Shown one piece after another: positions 1 through 6,548 of a stretch of DNA of 18,234 nucleotides. How positions within the stretch are numbered: position 1 is the first letter of the stretch; each line of letters begins with the position of its first letter. The position numbers and the translations under genes are program-made. The notes below the pieces were generated by a model. That model was not told where the DNA came from. It searched no databases and saw only the letters and a list, made by a program, of their open reading frames with translations. Origin of the DNA: Holophagaceae bacterium UBA692 (GTDB lineage Bacteria; Acidobacteriota; Holophagae; Holophagales; Holophagaceae); assembly GCA_002297665.1 (NCBI GenBank), contig DBMS01000126.1:1117-19350 (forward strand), written 5' to 3'.

Positions 1-118
1 CGTCCGGGGTGTGGACCCGGCCCACCCGCGGCCGGGGCACCTCGGGGCGGTAGGTCCTGCCCGGGTAGGTGATCTGGGCCGCCAGCGGCAGGGCGGCGAG
101 GGCGGGCAGGATGCGCAT
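1..118 (-). CDS. N-terminus of an exported protein of unknown function (partial)
   Basis: Only the first 39 codons lie in the window; the gene runs off the left edge. The translation begins MRILPALAALPLAAQITYPG, which reads as a short Sec signal peptide with likely cleavage after the AAQ region, followed by a Pro/Arg-rich stretch (RTYRPEVPRPRVGRVHTPD). The ATG lies 11 bp after the stop codon of the YfcC-type transporter and has an AAGAGA ribosome-binding sequence in that gap. The two genes are therefore probably cotranscribed and translationally coupled. YfcC-like carriers are often found beside peptidases, so an exported peptidase is possible, but too little sequence is present to assign a family. 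Confidence 0.6.
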   Translation of the reverse strand, partial: MRILPALAALPLAAQITYPGRTYRPEVPRPRVGRVHTPD

Positions 119-129
119 GGGCCGTCTCT

Positions 130-1548
130 TCAGAAAGGGCCCCAGTGGAACAGCACCGGGGGGATCAGCAGCAGGAAACCCATCACCAGGACGATTCCCA
201 GGAGCGGCAGGAACCACCCCGCCCACTTCTCCCAGGGTATCCTGGCCGCGCCCAGCACGCCCATGGTCACCGCCGAGGTGGGCAGGATGGGGTTCACGAA
301 CTCGCACAGCTGGAAGGCGAAGACCGCCGTCTGCCGCGTGATCCCCACCAGGTCGGCCAGGGGGGCCATGATGGGCATGGTCAGCGCGGCCTGGGCCGTG
401 CCGGAGTGGATGAAGAAGTTGATGACGGCCTGGATGAGGAACATGGCCTGGGGGATGACGGGCCGGGGCAGCACGGACATGAGGTTCTTGCTGTGGAAGA
501 GCATGGTGTCCAGGATCCGCGCGTCCTGGGCGATGACCAGGAGGGCCCGGGCGCAGGCCACGATGAAGACGACGCCGACCATGTCCTTGGCGCCGGCCAC
601 GAAGGAGGTGGCGATGCGGCTCCCCCCCATGCCCGAGGCCAGGCCCAGGACGATCCCCATGCCCAGGAACATCGCCGCCATGGCGTCCATGTCCCAGCCC
701 TTGGCCATGATGCCGTAGACCAGCAGGACCAGGGCCCCGGCAAATATCAGGAGCACCAGGACGTGGCGGACGCTCCAGGGCTCGACGGACCCGGGGTTGC
801 GGTCCACGGGCCCCCGGGCCTGGTCCAGTTCGTGGACGGGGCTGCGGGTGGGGTCCTTCTTGATCCTGCGGGCGTAGAGCATGACGTAGGTGGTGACCAC
901 CGCGGTGCCCACGAACCAGCTGAACACGCGGTAGCCCAGGCCCGAATTCACCGGCAGCCCCGCGAGCTTCTGGGCCACGCCCACCGTGAAGGGGTTGAAG
1001 AAGGCCGCGGCGAACCCCGCCGCCGCGCCCAGGAACGGGATGCACACGCCCACGATGGAGTCGTAGCCCAGGCTCCGGGCCAGGGGAATGAAGATGACGA
1101 CGAAGGGGATCAGCTCCTCGGCCATGCCGAAGATGCTCCCGGCCAGGGAGAAGACCACCATGAGCACCGGAATCAGCAGGAACTCCAGGGTGGGCCGCGC
1201 AGCGATGGCCCGGGTGAGCTTCTTGATGCCGAACTCCACCGCGCCGGTGTCGTTGAGGACGTTGAAGGCCCCGCCGATCACCAGGAGGAAGGCGATGAGC
1301 AGCCCACCGTCCAGGAAGCCCTTGATGGGCGCCAGCAGGAGCATGGAGGCGCTCACGTAGATCTTGGGATCCAGCACGTGGTAGGTGGCCGGGTCGGGCA
1401 CCATGCGCCCGTTCACGGCGACCCGGGTGAACTCCCCCGATGGGATCAGCCAGGAGAGCACCAGGACCAGCAGCACCAGGGCCTCCACCACCACGAGGGT
1501 GTGGGGCATCTTCATCTTCTTCAGCGACTGCACCAGTCCGCCCTGCAT
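130..1548 (-). CDS. YfcC-family (DcuC superfamily) inner-membrane carrier
   Basis: A 472-residue polytopic membrane protein of the YfcC/DcuC type (C4-dicarboxylate anaerobic carrier-like, Pfam C4dic_anaerob). E. coli YfcC is annotated as a putative basic amino acid antiporter; the substrate here is unknown. About a dozen hydrophobic segments are visible. The N-terminus has MPHTLVVVEALVLLVLVLSW followed by LIPSGEF, and the middle has the family-typical GMAEELIPFVVIFIPLARSL. A longer frame opens upstream at 1677, but its extra 43 residues are Arg-rich, run through an intergenic repeat and lack a ribosome-binding site. The ATG at 1548 is preceded by GGAGGTG, so it is chosen. Length matches the family. 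The next gene follows after 11 bp on the same strand, suggesting an operon of uptake plus a secreted enzyme. Confidence 0.88.
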   Translation of the reverse strand: MQGGLVQSLKKMKMPHTLVVVEALVLLVLVLSWLIPSGEFTRVAVNGRMVPDPATYHVLDPKIYVSASMLLLAPIKGFLDGGLLIAFLLVIGGAFNVLNDTGAVEFGIKKLTRAIAARPTLEFLLIPVLMVVFSLAGSIFGMAEELIPFVVIFIPLARSLGYDSIVGVCIPFLGAAAGFAAAFFNPFTVGVAQKLAGLPVNSGLGYRVFSWFVGTAVVTTYVMLYARRIKKDPTRSPVHELDQARGPVDRNPGSVEPWSVRHVLVLLIFAGALVLLVYGIMAKGWDMDAMAAMFLGMGIVLGLASGMGGSRIATSFVAGAKDMVGVVFIVACARALLVIAQDARILDTMLFHSKNLMSVLPRPVIPQAMFLIQAVINFFIHSGTAQAALTMPIMAPLADLVGITRQTAVFAFQLCEFVNPILPTSAVTMGVLGAARIPWEKWAGWFLPLLGIVLVMGFLLLIPPVLFHWGPF

Positions 1549-1578
1549 GGCACCTCCGAACAAACCTGTTTTGAATTC

Positions 1579-1735
1579 CTTTCCTCTGCGCCTCAGCGAA
1601 CCCTCGGCGCCTCTGCGTTGATTCCTTTTCAAGACCTCGCCGGCACGCCCGTCCAAAGCCCGATCTTCCAACATCAACCAAGTAACGAATTAAACGCAGA
1701 GGCGCTGGGGTTTCGCTGGGGCGCAGAGGGAATGA
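1579..1735. repeat. Long imperfect inverted repeat, REPIN-like
   Basis: The left arm at about 1579-1619 contains CCTCTGCGCCTCAGCGAA then GGCGCCTCTGCGTT. The right arm at about 1693-1735 contains AACGCAGAGGCGCTGGGG then TTCGCTGGGGCGCAGAGGG. The reverse complement of the right arm matches the left arm at most positions over about 40 bases, with a 73-bp spacer between. Each arm also repeats a GCGCAGAGG-type unit internally. Two extragenic palindromic units in opposite orientation with a short spacer are the layout of REPIN elements. CTCTGCG-rich extragenic repeats are known from several bacterial phyla. Assignment to a named family needs a genome-wide search. Confidence 0.65.
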
Positions 1736-1765
1736 CTTCCATTTTGAACGATGGAAGTTTTTTTT
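1735..1765 (+). terminator. Intrinsic-terminator-like hairpin with T8 tail
   Basis: ACTTCCAT (1735-1742), an 8-nt loop, then ATGGAAGT (1751-1758) form a perfect 8-bp stem that runs directly into eight T residues (1758-1765) on the plus strand. On the minus strand the T-run is absent, so the signal is directional. No plus-strand gene precedes it; it directly abuts the right arm of the inverted repeat. It may stop stray transcription from the repeat before the cytochrome promoter, or end a small untranslated RNA. Confidence 0.5.
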
Positions 1766-1827
1766 CATCAAATTTTTTTTCTGAATATTTTTATTTTAAG
1801 AGAATCTCCTCCGGAATTCTCGGGCGA

Positions 1828-1857
1828 TTGGCATTGATCTTGATAACCTGATATCAG
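1828..1857 (+). promoter_or_regulatory. Candidate promoter for the cytochrome gene
   Basis: TTGGCA (1828-1833) and TATCAG (1852-1857) are separated by 18 bp, about 80 bp before the ATG of the cytochrome gene, with an AT-rich stretch further upstream. The -10 match is only moderate. The -10 overlaps a perfect 12-bp palindrome, CCTGATATCAGG (1847-1858). Confidence 0.3.
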
Positions 1858-1880
1858 GATGCACCTCTCCCGAATGCATC
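1847..1880. promoter_or_regulatory. Two adjoining dyads upstream of the cytochrome gene
   Basis: CCTGATATCAGG (1847-1858) is a perfect 12-bp palindrome. It is followed by GATGCA (1858-1863) and its reverse complement TGCATC (1875-1880), separated by 11 bases. Their position at and just after the candidate -10 would suit a repressor or dimeric regulator. No family is recognised. Confidence 0.25.
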
Positions 1881-1936
1881 TATCCTGGTTCACCCGGTCC
1901 ACCCGCAATCGGGTCGGCTTTTCCAACGGAGGCAAC

Positions 1937-2191
1937 ATGCGTAAATCCACCCTCTTCCTCGCCGCCGCGGTCCTGGCCCTCGCGATCCCCGCCCAGGCCA
2001 AGATGCCCTACGTCGCCGCCGCCAAGGCCGCGGGCATCGATTCCGTCAAGAACTGCGCCTCCTGCCACGTGGGCGCCCCCAAGAAGGGCGGCGACCTGAA
2101 CGAGATGGGCAAGTGGCTCGTGGCCCAGAAGGCCGCCAAGAAGGCCGCCGAAATCGACGTCAAGTGGCTGAAGGACTACAAGGGCAAGTGA
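1937..2191 (+). CDS. Small periplasmic monohaem c-type cytochrome
   Basis: The 84-residue product has a Sec signal peptide (residues 1-21, ending AQA), leaving about 62 mature residues. One CxxCH haem-attachment motif is present, NCASCHVG, with Cys40, Cys43 and His44. Met57 in LNEMGKWL is a plausible distal axial ligand, but this cannot be proved from sequence. The C-terminus is Lys-rich and basic. Such small proteins serve as soluble electron carriers in the periplasm; the partner is unknown. An upstream ATG at 1859 in the same frame would destroy the signal peptide. The ATG at 1937 follows GGAGG by 4 bp and is chosen. The gene stands alone, with its own terminator after it. At this size, a different CxxCH protein with no electron-transfer role is possible but less likely. 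Confidence 0.85.
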   Translation: MRKSTLFLAAAVLALAIPAQAKMPYVAAAKAAGIDSVKNCASCHVGAPKKGGDLNEMGKWLVAQKAAKKAAEIDVKWLKDYKGK

Positions 2192-2210
2192 TCGCCCCCC
2201 CAGCCTGATG

Positions 2211-2246
2211 AGCGGCCCGCTGCGAAGCGGGCCGCTTCCGGTTTTT
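2211..2246 (+). terminator. Rho-independent terminator of the cytochrome gene
   Basis: A perfect 11-bp stem, AGCGGCCCGCT (2211-2221) with AGCGGGCCGCT (2226-2236), and a GCGA tetraloop are followed by TCCGGTTTTT. It lies 20 bp after the cytochrome stop codon. Confidence 0.9.
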
Positions 2247-2328
2247 GACGGGCGCGAACCGCCTCATGGAATTTTGCATCCCTTGAATCGTAAGGATCGC
2301 GGGGCCCCGGGAAGGGCCCCCAGGACCT

Positions 2329-3603
2329 TCAGGGCGGAAAGGTCCCGGCGCATTTCCGCGCGCGCTTGACGAGGGTCATCGCAAGGTCCCGCAGGAACGC
2401 CTGGTCGAGGTGGGAAAGTTCGGCGGCGACCGGATGCGCCATGGCAGCGACGGATTCCGCCAGCGCCAGGACCCGCTTCCTCAGGTAGGGCATGGCCACG
2501 CCCACCTGCTCCACCATCCGAAGCCATTCCTTGGGCGTTACCTCCTCCAGGGTTCCCGCCCGCCCAACCTTCATCGCGAACCGCTGGTCGATCTCCCCGG
2601 AATACGGAGCGGTGGAAACCAGATCGTACAGGGGCGCCAGCCGCAGCCCGCCCCGACCGACCCGTGGGTGAAGGAAGGAGAAGTTCTTCCCGTGGGCGTC
2701 CGAATTGCCGGCAATGATGTTGAACACGATGGCGTCCAGGAATTGGATCCGGTCCAAGGCGGGTTCAGCGGAATGGCGGTCCACCAGTTCGAAACATTCC
2801 TTGAACCCGGGTCCCCCTTCCGCCTGGTATTTCCTGTTTGCATCCAGGCCAAGGGATTGGCAGAAGTCCTCCTGGTGGAGCCTTTCGATCCGGCCGCCGG
2901 CCATGGCCCGATCATAGCGTTCGACCAACAAGAACGTGCGTGGTTCCAATGCCCCCACCTGGAGGACCCGAGCCTCGACCGGAGCTACGCGAAGCCCCAC
3001 GGCTTTCGCCAGCTTCATGCAGAAGGCCTCGTTCTCGACCAGCCCCGCGAACCGGCTGACCGCCGGCTTGAGGATGTGGGTGGTGGGTTGCCCGGGAACC
3101 GGCTTCGCGATCCTTCCACCCACCATCACGACCGCGGCCTTGGCCTGAGCCCCGGCCAGCGAGAGACGCAAACGCTGATCACCCACGAGGAGGGGACGGA
3201 AGGGAAGCTCGTCGATCAGCCGGAGAAGGTCCCCGTCGTCGAGGGGAATGGGCTGGTCCCCAGCCAATCCGCTCGAAGGTTCGATGCCCTCCGGCAGCAG
3301 TTGGATGGCCCCCGCCACCTCCCCACCCAGGCGTTCCAGCAGGCCGTAGGTGTTGGCCTCGGAAACGCCCACCTGGTTGGCCACCGCCCTCCGGGTCGCG
3401 CCTTCGGGTAGCAGGCCGTTGAAATACGTCAGGGATTTGCGGGCCGGGAAAACGTCGGGCCCCTTGGGCAGGGCGATGCTCAAGGAGGGCGTCAGGGGAT
3501 CCTCCAGCCAGGCGGGGTCATACAGAAACTGGCCAAGTCCCCCCTGCGTCCGCGTCAGAGTGCCGACCTTCCGTGCCTCCCACCAGACGATGAGCCGTTT
3601 CAC
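2329..3603 (-). CDS. hipA: HipA-family serine/threonine kinase toxin
   Basis: The product is 424 residues, close to E. coli HipA (440). HipA kinases phosphorylate glutamyl-tRNA synthetase or related targets and arrest growth; the target here is unknown. The visible motifs follow the family order. RLSLAGAQAKAAVV (residues 146-159) includes Ser148 at the place of the HipA autophosphorylation serine. ENEAFCMKLAKAVGL is at 190-204, LHQEDFCQSLG at 242-252, and the catalytic loop NIIAGNSDAHGKNFSFL at 295-311 carries Asp302 and Asn307. The metal-binding Asp327 is in LAPLYDLVS. All key residues look intact, so an active kinase is expected. The start is a GTG overlapping the hipB stop (GTGA, 4 bp), the normal coupled arrangement. 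No T-tailed terminator follows; only a GC-rich hairpin at 2301-2320. Confidence 0.95.
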   Translation of the reverse strand: MKRLIVWWEARKVGTLTRTQGGLGQFLYDPAWLEDPLTPSLSIALPKGPDVFPARKSLTYFNGLLPEGATRRAVANQVGVSEANTYGLLERLGGEVAGAIQLLPEGIEPSSGLAGDQPIPLDDGDLLRLIDELPFRPLLVGDQRLRLSLAGAQAKAAVVMVGGRIAKPVPGQPTTHILKPAVSRFAGLVENEAFCMKLAKAVGLRVAPVEARVLQVGALEPRTFLLVERYDRAMAGGRIERLHQEDFCQSLGLDANRKYQAEGGPGFKECFELVDRHSAEPALDRIQFLDAIVFNIIAGNSDAHGKNFSFLHPRVGRGGLRLAPLYDLVSTAPYSGEIDQRFAMKVGRAGTLEEVTPKEWLRMVEQVGVAMPYLRKRVLALAESVAAMAHPVAAELSHLDQAFLRDLAMTLVKRARKCAGTFPP

Positions 3604-3824
3604 CGATCACCCTGCCGCTTGCGCACGATCACCTCGCACCCCAGCCCCTTCAGAACCCTGAAGACCTTCCCGATCTGGGCCGTCTCCACTCCGTGTTCGA
3701 GTTGGACGAGAAACCTGACACCCACGCCAGAAACCCCCGCCAGTTGGTCCTGGCGCAAGCCGGCCTCCTTCCGCATGCGGCGGATTTCAGAACCTAACTC
3801 ATTCATGTTCATGAAGTTGGTCAT
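3600..3824 (-). CDS. hipB: HipB-type helix-turn-helix antitoxin
   Basis: This 74-residue XRE/Cro-type DNA-binding protein has its helix-turn-helix in LRQDQLAGVSGVGVRFLVQLEHG (about residues 23-45), followed by a short beta-prone tail (CEVIVRKR). HipB proteins bind HipA and repress the operon. The longer frame opening at 3956 is rejected because its first 44 codons cover the AT-rich promoter. The ATG at 3824 follows GAGAAGGGAAAACTTC, which contains an AAGGGA ribosome-binding site. In-frame ATGs at 3812 and 3806 are alternatives. It overlaps hipA by 4 bp. Upstream there are two near-identical 17-bp repeats that could be its operators. Confidence 0.92.
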   Translation of the reverse strand: MTNFMNMNELGSEIRRMRKEAGLRQDQLAGVSGVGVRFLVQLEHGVETAQIGKVFRVLKGLGCEVIVRKRQGDR

Positions 3825-3844
3825 GAAGTTTTCCCTTCTCTTAT

Positions 3845-3874
3845 AATTTAGGGTCGAGAAAGGGCTTTTGCCAA
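3845..3874 (-). promoter_or_regulatory. Candidate hipBA promoter
   Basis: On the minus strand TTGGCA (3874-3869) and TAAATT (3850-3845) are separated by 18 bp, with the hipB start about 20 bp beyond the -10. The -35 is a good match and the -10 moderate. The nearer operator-like repeat starts 3 bp upstream of the -35. Confidence 0.35.
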
Positions 3875-3876
3875 TC

Positions 3877-3893
3877 AATTTTCCCCGGATTGA
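3877..3893. promoter_or_regulatory. Operator-like direct repeat, copy 1 (hipBA)
   Basis: AATTTTCCCCGGATTGA occurs here and, with one mismatch (A to G at position 13), at 3926-3942 in the same orientation, 49 bp apart start to start. The first 12 bases are identical. Autoregulated toxin-antitoxin operons usually have repeated operators at this place. Confidence 0.5.
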
Positions 3894-3925
3894 TATTCTC
3901 GGTATTCCCGAATCAAATCCTATGG

Positions 3926-3942
3926 AATTTTCCCCGGGTTGA
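3926..3942. promoter_or_regulatory. Operator-like direct repeat, copy 2 (hipBA)
   Basis: AATTTTCCCCGGGTTGA is the second copy of the repeat at 3877-3893. The interval between the copies contains an imperfect dyad, GGATTGAT (3887-3894) against ATCAAATCC (3912-3920), with an extra T in one arm. This resembles the spaced half-sites of E. coli HipB operators in general form only. Confidence 0.5.
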
Positions 3943-4085
3943 CCTTTTTCGATCAAATCGCCTCACCACGCCGGAACCGACGGTTCAGTGCCAAGGAGTC
4001 CGCGTTCCCTGGCTGGCCCGAAGCTGGGGCAGGCCGGAAGGAGGTGCACGACAGGCCAACGTCGATGGACCACGCCAACGCGACA

Positions 4086-4108
4086 GAAGCAGCCGGGCGG
4101 GCCGCTTC
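4086..4108 (-). terminator. Weak hairpin after murC
   Basis: Read on the minus strand, GAAGCGGCC pairs with GGCTGCTTC (9 bp, one G-U) around a 5-nt loop, starting 3 bp after the murC stop. No strong T-run follows (TGTCGCGTT), so it may be a Rho-aided end or an mRNA-stabilising hairpin. Confidence 0.4.
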
Positions 4109-4111
4109 CGT

Positions 4112-5479
4112 TCAGGCCAGCGCCAGGAAGGCGGGACCGGCGGTGGTGATGGTGCCGGCGCCCATGGTCACCACGAGATCGCCCGGCTGGGTGATCCCAT
4201 CCAGCGCCCGGGCCAGGTCGTCCACGCGGGGCACGTAGCTGGCGTCCCGCTGGCCGTGGGCCAGGATGGCATCGACGACCGAACGGCCGGTGAGCCCGGG
4301 GATCGGGGGCTCGCTGGCGGCGTAGATGTCGGTGACCAGCACCACGTCCGCATCGAAGAAGGCCCGGCCGAACTCCTCCAGGAGGGCCTGGGTGCGGGAG
4401 TAGCGGTGGGGCTGGAAGGCCACCACGATGCGCTTGTCCGGGAAGCCCTTGCGGGCCGCGGCCAGGGTCGCGGCGATCTCGGTGGGGTGGTGGCCGTAGT
4501 CGTCGATGACCGTCACCCCCTTGCGCTCGCCCTTCTTCTGGAAGCGCCGGTCGGCGCCGGTGAAGCTGGCCAGGCTGGCGCGGATCACCTCCCGCTCCAC
4601 GCCCAGTTCCAGGGCCACGCCGATGGTGGCCAGGGCGTTGAGGACCATGTGGTGGCCGGGGACGCCGATGGAGAACTCCCCGAGGTCCTCGCCGAAGGCC
4701 CGCACCCGGAAGAGGGCGCGCCAGCCCTCCATGCGGATGTCCAGGGCCCGGATGTCCACCTGGGGGTTGGTGCCGTAGGTGCGCACCTGGCGCTTGAGGC
4801 GGGGCCGGAGGGTCGCGACGTTGGGGTCGTCCATGCACACGAAGACCGAGCCGTAGAAGGGCACCTTGTTCCCGAACTGCGCGAAGGCGTCCAGGATCTC
4901 GGGCAGGTCCTTGTAGTGGTCCAGGTGCTCCCGGTCCACGTTCGTGATCACGCCGATGGTGGGCGACAGGAGCAGGAAGCTGCCGTCGGACTCGTCGGCC
5001 TCGGCCACCAGGAAGGGGCCCTTGCCCAGCTTGGCGTTGCTGCCGATGGCCCCCAGCTTGCCCCCGATGACGATGGTGGGGTCGATGCCGCCCTGGCTGA
5101 GCACCTGGGCCACCATGCCGGTGGTGGTGGTCTTGCCGTGGGAGCCGGCGATGGCGATGCCGTACTTCATGCGCATGAGCTCGGCGAGCATCTCGCCCCG
5201 GGGGATCACGGGGACCTTGGCGGCCCGGGCGGCCACGACCTCGGGGTTGTCGCCCTTCACGGCGCTGGAAATCACCACAACCTGGGCGCCTTCGATGCAT
5301 TTCGCATCATGCCCCACGGCCACCTGGACCCCCAGGGCGGAAAGCCGCTGGGTGACCGCGCTCTCCTTCAGGTCCGAACCGCTCACCTGGTAGCCCAGGT
5401 TCACGAGCACCTCGGCGATGCCCGACATCCCGATGCCGCCGATGCCCACGAAATGGATATGCTGGATTTTCCCGAACAC
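4112..5479 (-). CDS. murC: UDP-N-acetylmuramate--L-alanine ligase
   Basis: The product is 455 residues, the usual length. MurC is the cytoplasmic ATP-dependent enzyme that adds L-Ala to UDP-MurNAc, the first step of the peptidoglycan stem peptide. The Rossmann-type UDP-binding start is FVGIGGIGMSGIAEVL (residues 10-25). The ATP P-loop is AGSHGKTTTT (111-120). AEADESDGSF (159-168), TNVDREHLDHY (179-189), DDYGHHPTEI (326-335), FQPHRYSRT (355-363) and VTMGAGTI (437-444) are Mur ligase signatures. The start codon is GTG with AGGGAGA about 6 bp upstream. Unusually for murC, no other division/cell-wall gene is adjacent: it stands alone, divergent from a secreted-protein gene 126 bp away and tail-to-head with the hipBA promoter region. 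Confidence 0.97.
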   Translation of the reverse strand: MFGKIQHIHFVGIGGIGMSGIAEVLVNLGYQVSGSDLKESAVTQRLSALGVQVAVGHDAKCIEGAQVVVISSAVKGDNPEVVAARAAKVPVIPRGEMLAELMRMKYGIAIAGSHGKTTTTGMVAQVLSQGGIDPTIVIGGKLGAIGSNAKLGKGPFLVAEADESDGSFLLLSPTIGVITNVDREHLDHYKDLPEILDAFAQFGNKVPFYGSVFVCMDDPNVATLRPRLKRQVRTYGTNPQVDIRALDIRMEGWRALFRVRAFGEDLGEFSIGVPGHHMVLNALATIGVALELGVEREVIRASLASFTGADRRFQKKGERKGVTVIDDYGHHPTEIAATLAAARKGFPDKRIVVAFQPHRYSRTQALLEEFGRAFFDADVVLVTDIYAASEPPIPGLTGRSVVDAILAHGQRDASYVPRVDDLARALDGITQPGDLVVTMGAGTITTAGPAFLALA

Positions 5480-5605
5480 CTTGGTCTCCCTGCGGAAATA
5501 TCCCAGGATACCTTCAAGGGATGTAAACCGACGCCCCTGACCGAGGATCTTTTACCCCGGAACCTGTCAATGGCGGCAGCCGTTCTCCTCTCCCGGGAGC
5601 ACCCC

Positions 5606-6535
5606 ATGCGATCCGCAGCCCTCCCCGCCCTTGCCCTCCTCGCCCTGGCCCTGGCCGGGACCGCCCTCTTCGCCCAGAAATCCGGCCCCGGCCCGGAAAG
5701 GCGCAGCGTCGAGCCCCGCTCCACGCCCCCACCGCCCCCTCCTGCGGCCAGGGACACTCCGCGGACCGCCGCCCCGGATGCCGCCCGGGGCGAAGCAGGA
5801 TCCCGCCGGCGCGAAGGCGGCATCCGCCGGGAGGGCCCCTCCGTGCAGTCGCCCGTTCCCCGGGACATGGTCCATGACAACCGCCCCAGGACCCTGCCCC
5901 CGCCCTCGTCGGCCGAGATCGTGATCCCCCGGGCCACCCCCCGGGTGCGCCTGTGGCCCGAGTCCTCGTACTGGAAGACCCGGGACATCTTCGCGGAGAT
6001 CCGCTACATGGCCCGCCGGGGCTACATCCCGGTGACGCACGGGGGGGACGCCGGGGAGATCGTCGGAGCGTCCTACCTCCCGGCGGGGTGGAGAGCCTAC
6101 GCCTTCGTGGTTCCCGGCAAGGAGAAGCTGCACGTGCGCCTGCACCACACCAACGAAGGCTGGTTCCGCCTGGCCATGGTGGACCGGTGGGGGCAGATGC
6201 GCGAAGGCATGCTCCAGAACCTGATCACCACGGGCAACCCCGAAGTCTCCTACACCAACCCCGCGGACCTGGCCAACACCGTCTACGTCCTCGTGGACGA
6301 CCCGGGCTGGATGGGCACGAAGGACAACCCCTTCAAGCTGAAGGTGGACCGCAGCTGGGATCCGGCGACCACCAAGGCCCCCGCGCTGCCGGCGGTGATG
6401 GGCATCTGGGCCCAGGCCAGGGTCGAGGCGAAGGATGCGGCGCCGGTCCAGGCCGAAGCCCCCAAGCCCCCCGCGGACGCCGAAGCCCCCAAGCCCGCCG
6501 CGGACGCGGAAGCGTCCAAGGCCCCCGCCGCATGA
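5606..6535 (+). CDS. Exported protein of unknown function with Pro-rich neck and repeated tail
   Basis: I do not recognise this 309-residue protein. A hydrophobic signal peptide (MRSAALPALALLALALAGTA, ending LFAQ) is followed by a low-complexity Pro/Arg-rich region (about 25-115), including a run of prolines (PPPPPP at 41-46). A folded domain of about 115-255 follows. Its part KLHVRLHHTNEGWFRLAMVD...YVLVDDPG...FKLKVD has the strand pattern of PPC-like beta-sandwich domains, but this is only a resemblance. The tail (282-309) is three copies of a 9-residue Ala/Glu/Pro/Lys unit. The ATG at 5606 has GGGAG 7 bp upstream; the long frame further left is antisense to murC. It ends 13 bp before the S15-type hydrolase gene, so the two are likely cotranscribed. 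Confidence 0.8.
   Translation: MRSAALPALALLALALAGTALFAQKSGPGPERRSVEPRSTPPPPPPAARDTPRTAAPDAARGEAGSRRREGGIRREGPSVQSPVPRDMVHDNRPRTLPPPSSAEIVIPRATPRVRLWPESSYWKTRDIFAEIRYMARRGYIPVTHGGDAGEIVGASYLPAGWRAYAFVVPGKEKLHVRLHHTNEGWFRLAMVDRWGQMREGMLQNLITTGNPEVSYTNPADLANTVYVLVDDPGWMGTKDNPFKLKVDRSWDPATTKAPALPAVMGIWAQARVEAKDAAPVQAEAPKPPADAEAPKPAADAEASKAPAA
6452..6532 (+). repeat. Three 27-bp in-frame tandem repeats
   Basis: Copies at 6452-6478, 6479-6505 and 6506-6532 encode AEAPKPPAD, AEAPKPAAD and AEASKAPAA. The first two differ by one base; the third is degenerate and ends the gene. This is a low-complexity tail of the TonB/spacer type, prone to copy-number change. Confidence 0.9.
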
Positions 6536-6548
6536 CGCCGGACAGGGC

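Larger units (their letters stand above)
1549..1936. other. 388-bp divergent intergenic region
   Basis: This lies between the minus-strand YfcC-type gene and the plus-strand cytochrome gene. It contains a long inverted repeat (1579-1735), a terminator-like hairpin with a T8 tail pointing right (1735-1765), a very AT-rich stretch (about 1758-1802) and candidate promoter elements for the cytochrome gene. The open frames crossing it look like chance readings of repeat sequence. Confidence 0.7.

Noticed and set aside
1549..1677. N-terminal extension of the YfcC-type transporter
   Set aside because: The extra 43 residues read through the inverted repeat, are Arg-rich and lack a ribosome-binding site, while the ATG at 1548 has GGAGGTG upstream.
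145..1851. Long plus-strand open frame opposite the YfcC-type gene
   Set aside because: Its translation is low-complexity Gly/His/Gln/Asp-rich sequence of the kind produced antisense to GC-rich genes; the minus-strand frame has clear membrane-protein features.
2301..2320. Terminator after hipA
   Set aside because: GGGGCCC/GGGCCCC can pair around a 6-nt loop, but no T-run follows on the minus strand, so it is not called.
3890..5605. Long plus-strand frame joined to the exported-protein gene
   Set aside because: The part before 5606 is antisense to murC; signal peptide and ribosome-binding site place the true start at 5606.
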